DNA of 33,519 nucleotides, taken from the IMG/VR virus record IMGVR_UViG_3300010391_000269, positions 1 through 33,519 of that record. One strand, 5' to 3'. Numbering within the stretch: position 1 is the first letter of the stretch; every line of letters starts with the position of its first letter. Under the pieces are notes generated by a model. It was given only the letters and a program-made list of their open reading frames with translations. It searched no databases and was not told where the DNA came from. This document shows, piece by piece, positions 28,403 to 33,519 of the stretch. The position numbers were made by a program, and so were the translations under genes. The DNA is from a virus.

Positions 28403-30178
28403 TTGAATATAGAACATGTGAATGATAAAAAGATAATTAACGGACTAGATTATATTTTAAAAGGAAAAAAATGGATTAGAGATATTAGCGACAATAGAAT
28501 AATAGAATTATATAAAAAATATGGAGTAATTAATAAAGTAGCAAAAGAACTAAAAATAGATAACTCAACCGTTAAGAATAGACTTTTAAAATATAATATA
28601 CATATTAATAGTCTTAAAGAATCTTTAAATATTTCGATGAATGATATAGAGGTAAAAGAAAAATTAAAAAACTCATATAAAGGAAGTATAGAAAAAAGAA
28701 AGAAAACTAATCTAGAAAAATATGGAGTTGAATTTGCATCTCAATCTGAGGCGTTTCAAGATAAAGTGAATAAAACTTCGTTAGAAAAATATGGGGTTGA
28801 ACATTTTTTAAGTAATAAAGAAGTTATAAATAAACGAGTTGAAAGTAATATTAATAAATATGGAGTTTCTAATGTAAGTCAAGTTGATGATATAAAGTTG
28901 AAGAGAGATAAAACATTTATAGATAAATTTGGCACCTCTAAAATATTTACATTAGAAAGTATTAAAGAAAAAAGTAAAGAAACATTATTAAGAAGATATG
29001 GTGAGAATAATCCATCAAAAATAGATGTATTTAAAATTAAACGAAAGAAAACCAATTTAGATTTATATGGTTCTGAATATTTTTTAAATAGTGATATAGC
29101 TAAAGAAAGAATATTGAAGATTAAGAGTGAAAAATTTATATATAAACTAATAAAAATATTAGAGTATATAGATTTAGAACTATTAGACGAATACAAACAT
29201 GCTCATTATTTACATAAATGGAGATGTAAAAAATGTGGGAATGTATTTGAACAAATATGGAATATAATTCAACAAGGGTATAAATGCCCTTCATGTAATC
29301 CAAGAATTGTTTCTACATATGAAAATGAGTTAAGAAATTTTATATTAGAAATTATTCCTTCTAATAGTATTGAATATAATATTAGATCTATAATAAAGCC
29401 TAAAGAATTAGATATTTATATTCCTTCTAAAAATATAGCTATAGAATTTAATGGTTTATATTGGCATGATGAAAACCATAATAAAGATTCAAAATATCAT
29501 TTAAATAAAACTCTAAAATGTAAAGAACAAAATATAAAATTAATACATATTTTTGAAGATGAATGGATATTTAAAAAAGATATAGTGAAAAATAGATTGA
29601 GACAGATACTTAGAGTTAATAATTCACAAAAAATTCATGCAAGAAAATGTATAGTAAAAGAAATAGATTCTAAAACCAAAAATGAATTTTTAGAAAAATA
29701 TCATATTCAAGGACCAGATACATCTAAAATAAAGTTAGGATTGTTTTATAATAATGAATTAATATCTACTATGACATTTAGTCATGGAAACATTTCAAAA
29801 GGATCTAGATCTATTCCTGAAGTTTGGGAATTAAATAGATTCTGTAGTAATAGTAACTATATAATTAATGGTGCAGCATCTAAACTATTAGAATATTTTA
29901 AAAGAAATTACTCTTGGAGAATTATTTTTAGTTATGCAGATCGTAGATGGTCTGATGGTAATTTATATTATAGATTAGGATTTGAATTAAACAAAGAAAC
30001 CGCCCCAAATTATTGGTATATTAAGGGATTAGAAAGAATTCATAGATTTAATTTAAGAAAAAATAATACAGACCCAAAAGATATTCCTGAATGGATTTTA
30101 AGATATAAAGAAGGATATTCAAGAATATGGGATTGTGGTAGTTTAAAATTTATATTAAAAAATAGTGGGAGCTTATAA
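28403..30178 (+). CDS. Large homing endonuclease: KYG repeats, PD-(D/E)xK-like nuclease and Mom/GNAT-like C-terminal domain
   Basis: The start is TTG 28403 with GGAGG upstream inside the portal 3' end. The 591-residue product has a helix-turn-helix-like part (YKKYGVINKVAKELKIDNST), then five or six repeats of about 35 residues ending in KYG/RYG (NLEKYGVEFASQSEAF), a zinc site (CKKCGNVF...CPSC), and KELDIYIPSKNIAIEFNGLY followed by WHDE, with IKLIHIFEDEW, a Vsr-like nuclease core. The C-terminal 150 residues (ARKCIVKEIDSKTKNEFLEK, IKLGLFYNNELISTMTFSHG, SYADRRWSDGNLYYRLGFEL) match the GNAT-like domain seen in phage Mom-like proteins. It sits between portal and core genes, a common homing location. 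Confidence 0.8.
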   Translation: MNIEHVNDKKIINGLDYILKGKKWIRDISDNRIIELYKKYGVINKVAKELKIDNSTVKNRLLKYNIHINSLKESLNISMNDIEVKEKLKNSYKGSIEKRKKTNLEKYGVEFASQSEAFQDKVNKTSLEKYGVEHFLSNKEVINKRVESNINKYGVSNVSQVDDIKLKRDKTFIDKFGTSKIFTLESIKEKSKETLLRRYGENNPSKIDVFKIKRKKTNLDLYGSEYFLNSDIAKERILKIKSEKFIYKLIKILEYIDLELLDEYKHAHYLHKWRCKKCGNVFEQIWNIIQQGYKCPSCNPRIVSTYENELRNFILEIIPSNSIEYNIRSIIKPKELDIYIPSKNIAIEFNGLYWHDENHNKDSKYHLNKTLKCKEQNIKLIHIFEDEWIFKKDIVKNRLRQILRVNNSQKIHARKCIVKEIDSKTKNEFLEKYHIQGPDTSKIKLGLFYNNELISTMTFSHGNISKGSRSIPEVWELNRFCSNSNYIINGAASKLLEYFKRNYSWRIIFSYADRRWSDGNLYYRLGFELNKETAPNYWYIKGLERIHRFNLRKNNTDPKDIPEWILRYKEGYSRIWDCGSLKFILKNSGSL

Positions 30179-30181
30179 ATT

Positions 30182-31144
30182 ATGAAAAAAAGTACAACAG
30201 ATATATTATTCAGACAATATTTATTTGAGTCTGGGTTGGAAGAAAAAAGACAGATAATTACTGATCCTACTGACCCAACAGCACCTGACGTTATAAGTGG
30301 GACTGATGATAAAAATATTGATCATAATAATCCTAAGGAATTTATACAAGATCAAAATGATGAAGATATAAATGATTCTTTCGATGAACTGAGAAGAATC
30401 ATATTTAATCAAAATGATGAAGAAGATGGCGATGAACAATTAGATCCAGATCAAGAAGTTCAAGAAGATACTGTAAAGAAACCAGGTCAAGAAGAGACTG
30501 ATCCTGAGACTGGAGAACCAATAAACACTGATGAGGTGACACCTACTGATCCAACTGATCAAGGTCAAGATCCTTCAATAGCACCAGCTCCCGATTTAGA
30601 AGATACTCCAACTCAACCAGACCCAAATACACAACAAGATCCTAATGTAGCTGCAGGACAAATGGATCCAACTAGTGGAATGCCAATGAATAATCCTAAT
30701 ATGGGACAAATGGATCCAACTACTGGAATGTCTCCTATGAATCAAGATCCTAATTCTATGGGACAAATGGATCCGGCTACTGGAATGCCAATAAATGATC
30801 CTAATGCAATGGGTGGTATAGGCGGAATGCCAATGGAACCAAATAAACCACAGACATCTTCTGATGTTGGTAGAATATATGAATTAAAGAAAATACATTC
30901 AAGATTGAATGCTATAGATAGTTATTTAGGAACTATGCTTGATACTAATTTAGAAAAAATTAAATCATATGTAACTAAAACTATCGATATGTTCAATACA
31001 GTAATATCAAATTTTGATTTATTTAAAGAAAAAATTGATGATATTATAATTCAATTCTATTCATTTTTACAAGAGATATATGCTTTCTTAAGAGATTATT
31101 TTAAAGATAAAGATAAAACTAGAGAAGAATTAAAAAATAAGTAA
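30182..31144 (+). CDS. Acidic Pro/Met-repeat head-core protein candidate with cleavable N-terminus
   Basis: The 320-residue protein begins MKKSTTDILFRQYLFESGLE, with LFE-S (14-17) fitting the gp21-type cleavage site. Residues 20-155 are acidic and proline/glutamine-rich. Next come three imperfect repeats around GQMDPTTGM-P-x-N (starting near bases 30656, 30704, 30761), then a coiled-coil-prone helix LKKIHSRLNAIDSYLGTMLD and IIIQFYSFLQEIYAFLRDYF. The position after the portal corresponds to T4 gp67 (acidic prohead core). It is likely a scaffold or core component, removed or trimmed during maturation. No sequence match to gp67 can be claimed. Confidence 0.65.
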   Translation: MKKSTTDILFRQYLFESGLEEKRQIITDPTDPTAPDVISGTDDKNIDHNNPKEFIQDQNDEDINDSFDELRRIIFNQNDEEDGDEQLDPDQEVQEDTVKKPGQEETDPETGEPINTDEVTPTDPTDQGQDPSIAPAPDLEDTPTQPDPNTQQDPNVAAGQMDPTSGMPMNNPNMGQMDPTTGMSPMNQDPNSMGQMDPATGMPINDPNAMGGIGGMPMEPNKPQTSSDVGRIYELKKIHSRLNAIDSYLGTMLDTNLEKIKSYVTKTIDMFNTVISNFDLFKEKIDDIIIQFYSFLQEIYAFLRDYFKDKDKTREELKNK

Positions 31145-31156
31145 TGGGGAGATATT

Positions 31157-31660
31157 ATGAAAAATTACGATAAATTATTATTAGAAAGTTCTAGTAAGAT
31201 ACTAAATGAGTTTAAATTTACATCTGTGTTTGTTAAGAACAAAAATGATGAAGACCTTAATACTCATATTAGGGGCTGTTCTAAAGAAAGAGAAATTATA
31301 AATATTAAACATGAAAAAAAACTGAACCTATGTGATACTTTGGCTAAGGCTAAAATTAATGGTGATAATTTTCCTAGCAACGGAATTTTACTTTGTAGGA
31401 CAGCAACACATATTAAAGATTATAATGACAAAATTAACTTATGGAATAAATGTCATAAGGGTCTATCAAATTCCGATGCAAGAAAAAGAGGAGTCACAGA
31501 TTCATTAAAAAATTTAGCACAGTGGAAAAAAGAACAAGAATTTGATCTAAATGAGATTTTAAAAAGTGCTAAAGATGAAATTAGAGAGAATAATAATCCA
31601 AACTTTACTAAATTTGTAAATGACAGTATTAAAATAGCTCTAACAATCGGAAATAAGTAA
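31157..31660 (+). CDS. Candidate internal head protein with a T4-type capsid-targeting leader (167 aa)
   Basis: GGGGAGATATT precedes ATG 31157. The N-terminus MKNYDKLLLESSSKI closely follows the T4 internal-protein leader pattern (MK-x-Y-x-x-[LIF]-[LI]-x-E then A/S), with LLE-S at 8-11 as the predicted cut. The remainder is a soluble, mildly basic domain with several cysteines (RGCSKEREI, LNLCDTLAKAK, LLCRTATH, NKCHKGLS) and helices (LAQWKKEQEFDLNEILKSAK). If packed and cut it could enter the host with the DNA. It also lies where T4 has the core gene 68, so a scaffold role is the main alternative. Confidence 0.65.
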   Translation: MKNYDKLLLESSSKILNEFKFTSVFVKNKNDEDLNTHIRGCSKEREIINIKHEKKLNLCDTLAKAKINGDNFPSNGILLCRTATHIKDYNDKINLWNKCHKGLSNSDARKRGVTDSLKNLAQWKKEQEFDLNEILKSAKDEIRENNNPNFTKFVNDSIKIALTIGNK

Positions 31661-31671
31661 CTGTGAATATT

Positions 31672-31944
31672 ATGAAAAAAAATTATGACATAATATTAAA
31701 AGAAAGTATGGATGATTATATAAAAAAGATGTCTATAGATTATCATATTAAATCTTTAACATCAAATAAAGATTTTAAGAAGAAAATTTCAGGAAAAGAT
31801 ATGATAAAAGGTGGTGCTATAGCACTTGGAGGAGTTATTATAGGATCTATTCTATACAAAAAACTTAAAAAAATGAAATGTAAAAATACATGCAATAAAA
31901 TTAAAAATCAAAAACAAAAAAATGATTGTTTAATTAAATGTTGA
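31672..31944 (+). CDS. Small candidate internal head protein with leader, membrane helix and cysteine tail (90 aa)
   Basis: ATG 31672 is chosen over GTG 31663 because it yields MKKNYDIILKESMDDY, the same leader pattern as the preceding gene, with LKE-S at 9-12. After it come basic helices, then a hydrophobic stretch MIKGGAIALGGVIIGSILYK and a lysine-rich tail with four cysteines (CKNTCNKIKNQKQKNDCLIKC pattern C-x3-C, C-x3-C spaced). A membrane-active internal protein is an attractive reading: packaged, clipped and delivered to the host envelope. An assembly-related membrane role is equally possible. Confidence 0.6.
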   Translation: MKKNYDIILKESMDDYIKKMSIDYHIKSLTSNKDFKKKISGKDMIKGGAIALGGVIIGSILYKKLKKMKCKNTCNKIKNQKQKNDCLIKC

Positions 31945-31965
31945 ATTGAAGTTTGAGGTTATAAT

Positions 31966-32015
31966 AGAACAAAGATTCTAATTTAAATTTTTTCGGAACA
32001 AAAATAAAATCTAAG
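31966..32015 (+). promoter_or_regulatory. Two GAACAAA motifs before the prohead protease gene
   Basis: AGAACAAAGATTCTAATTTA starts at 31966 and GGAACAAAAATAAAATCTAA at 31995, 59 bases before ATG 32054. Two copies in one 109-base gap are the highest local density of the recurrent motif. GGGAG at 32041-32045 is the ribosome site. Confidence 0.4.
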
Positions 32016-32053
32016 TATTTATTTTTATATTTAAAATTTTGGGAGACTAAATT

Positions 32054-32713
32054 ATGGCATATTTTTTACAAGAACATCCTATTATACAAGAGGCTGATGT
32101 AAGAAGTTTTACTCCAGGAAAAGCCATATTTAGGATGGTTATACAAACTGCAGATGATAAAAATAGAAATGGAAGAGTATATCCAAGATCTGTTTTAGAT
32201 GAAGCAATAAAAGATTGTGAATCAATGATACGTGGCCGATCATTCGTAGGAGAATTGGATCATCCCTTAATAACTTCAGATAACGCATTTAATGAACAAA
32301 GACAAACTACAGTACTTTTAAAAGAAGCATCTCATATCATAAGAGATTATGATTGGCAAGGAAATTCATTAATTGGTGAATTTGAGACTTTATCAACTAT
32401 ACATGGACAACAAGTTTTAGGTTTAGTTAGAGATAAAGTCTCAATAGGGACGTCAATGCGAGGACTTGCAGAATTGGAACGAACTTCGCAGGGAAATATA
32501 GTAAAAGGTCCGCTTACAATTATATCATATGATATAGTTAGTAGACCTAGTCACAAACAAGCAGTAGTAGATGAAAAACAAGTAAGATTTGAACATATAG
32601 AACTATTAAAAGAAAATTATGATATATGTATCGGAGATAAATGTTATCTAAAGAATCATTTCGATAAGTTGGTGGAAACACAAACTATTAAATTTTTTAA
32701 TCGTTGGATTTAA
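32054..32713 (+). CDS. Prohead maturation protease (T4 gp21-like)
   Basis: The 219-residue enzyme has KNRNGRVYPRSVLDEAI (36-52), FVGELDHP with the likely catalytic His70, and SIGTSMRGLAEL with the likely nucleophile Ser134 in G-x-S-x-RG, the gp21 arrangement. The domain ends with ISYDIVSRPSH. The N-terminus MAYFLQEHPIIQEADVRSF has IQE-A at 11-14, a self-type cleavage site, consistent with gp21's autoprocessing. It would cut core, scaffold, internal and capsid proteins after (I/L)-x-E; several neighbours carry such sites. ATG 32054 follows GGGAG. A homing endonuclease starts two bases after its stop. Confidence 0.88.
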   Translation: MAYFLQEHPIIQEADVRSFTPGKAIFRMVIQTADDKNRNGRVYPRSVLDEAIKDCESMIRGRSFVGELDHPLITSDNAFNEQRQTTVLLKEASHIIRDYDWQGNSLIGEFETLSTIHGQQVLGLVRDKVSIGTSMRGLAELERTSQGNIVKGPLTIISYDIVSRPSHKQAVVDEKQVRFEHIELLKENYDICIGDKCYLKNHFDKLVETQTIKFFNRWI

Positions 32714-32714
32714 A

Positions 32715-33519
32715 ATGTTTTATACATATGTGTATCTTAATCCTTTTAAACCTGGAAAATATACATATGGTAATTTTATTACATTTTTTTATGAACCTTT
32801 TTATATCGGTAAAGGAAAAGATAATAGATTATATGAACATTTAAATGAGAAAGAATATAATACATTAAATAAACATAAATTTAATACTATTAAAAAAATA
32901 AAAAATAATAACGAATATCCAATGATATTAAAAATTTTAGATAATATAGAGGAAAAACTTTCATTACAATATGAAGAATTTTTAATAAAACTAATAGGTA
33001 GAAATAGTTCAAATTTAGGACCGTTAACTAATTTAACAGATGGTGGGGAAGGAGTTGGGAGTTACTGGAGAGGAAGAAAATTATCAGAAGAAAGAATAAA
33101 ACAAATTAAAGTTTTAACATCTGGTGAAAATAACGGTATGTTTGGGAAAAAACATAGTCAAGATAGTAAAGACAAAATACGTATTAAAGCTAAAGGAAGA
33201 AAAGGAACTAAACATACAGAAGATCATAAGAAATATATTAGTGAAAGGATGACTTTAGAAAAACATCCTAATTGGAAAGGTGGAAAAACAGGGAATAATA
33301 AAACAGGTTTTATGATTTTATATAAATCACATCCTAATTCTGATAGAGATGGATATATTTGGGAACATAGGTTAGTTATGGAAAAACATATAGGAAGATA
33401 TCTAACTAAAAATGAGATAGTTTATCATATAACTGAAAGATGTGAATCTGAATGTGTATCTAAATTCAATAAGAAAGGAATAATAACACAAAAAACTATT
33501 GACTGTATTAGAAATGTAT
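32715..33519 (+). CDS. GIY-YIG homing endonuclease with NUMOD3 and HNH-like C-terminus, cut by the window edge
   Basis: ATG 32715 follows the protease stop TAA by one base and the frame is open to the edge (268 residues). It begins MFYTYVYLNPFKPGKYTYGN with FYIGKGKDNRLYEH, a GIY-YIG variant (TYVYL ... FYIGKG) with the conserved arginine and YEEFLIKLIG carrying the catalytic Glu. NUMOD3-type repeats follow (SGENNGMFGKKHSQDSKDK, GRKGTKHTEDHKKYI), then GYIWEHRLVMEKHIGRYLTK, an HNH-type end seen in many phage endonucleases. The ribosome site is weak (TTGGAT). A mixed GIY-YIG/HNH architecture is noteworthy, though the C-terminus is incomplete. Confidence 0.82.
   Translation, partial: MFYTYVYLNPFKPGKYTYGNFITFFYEPFYIGKGKDNRLYEHLNEKEYNTLNKHKFNTIKKIKNNNEYPMILKILDNIEEKLSLQYEEFLIKLIGRNSSNLGPLTNLTDGGEGVGSYWRGRKLSEERIKQIKVLTSGENNGMFGKKHSQDSKDKIRIKAKGRKGTKHTEDHKKYISERMTLEKHPNWKGGKTGNNKTGFMILYKSHPNSDRDGYIWEHRLVMEKHIGRYLTKNEIVYHITERCESECVSKFNKKGIITQKTIDCIRNV

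Noticed and set aside
1-33519. CRISPR array, insertion sequence or integrase/attachment site
   Set aside because: No spaced short repeats, no transposase or integrase motifs and no terminal inverted repeats were seen.

Overview
The window is about 33.5 kb of a very AT-rich, densely packed genome from a large tailed, T4-like myovirus. The evidence is a family-B DNA polymerase, a DnaB-type helicase, a gp20-like portal followed by acidic/core proteins and a gp21-like prohead protease (the T4 order 20-67-68-21), phage nucleotide-metabolism genes, and at least six homing endonucleases. Almost all genes are on the + strand, often with ATGA/TAATG overlaps and purine-rich AGGAG ribosome sites. The few minus-strand genes (left edge, about 10.0-10.3 kb, 11.06-11.84 kb) are visibly richer in G+C. 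The host cannot be named from this sequence.

Layout. 1-560: two minus-strand genes sharing a duplicated leader with a perfect palindrome. 580-1000: no ORF, but a dense set of helices including a kissing-loop pair and a pseudoknot, so probably a large structured RNA. 1.1-9.98 kb: metabolic and accessory genes: QueC-like synthase, deoxynucleotidase, dCMP deaminase, a fused NTP-pyrophosphatase/deoxyribosyltransferase, PIG-L-type deacetylase, TrpF-like barrel, a glycosyltransferase, and several small zinc-finger proteins. 10.0-12.0 kb: a lesioned minus-strand gene, a + gene, a candidate small RNA with its own terminator, and a long DnaJ-type zinc-finger gene. 12.06-16.2 kb: HNH endonuclease and a UDG-PolB fusion. 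16.2-18.5 kb: broken genes, a broken endonuclease, queE, and a duplicated queE 3' end. 18.5-24.1 kb: bS21 and GroES homologues, ThyA-like enzyme, DpdA-like transglycosylase, helicase. 24.3-33.5 kb: head module (acidic core protein, portal, internal/core proteins, prohead protease) interrupted by endonucleases.

How the genes work together. queC, queE and dpdA point to 7-deazaguanine made from precursor and inserted into phage DNA (or, less likely, tRNA). dCMP deaminase, ThyA-like enzyme, deoxynucleotidase and the MazG-like/NDT fusion shape the dNTP pool, while the UDG domain on the polymerase would deal with uracil. bS21 and GroES homologues suggest the phage retunes host translation and folding. 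In the head module five proteins carry an N-terminal (L/I)-x-E followed by A or S, the T4 gp21 cleavage pattern, and four of them resemble T4 capsid-targeting leaders.

Caution: at least eight genes contain a single-base frameshift or an in-frame stop, including the portal gene, often at short homopolymers. Uncorrected sequencing error is the simplest explanation, but real decay or recoding cannot be excluded from one sequence. No tRNA gene or CRISPR array was seen.
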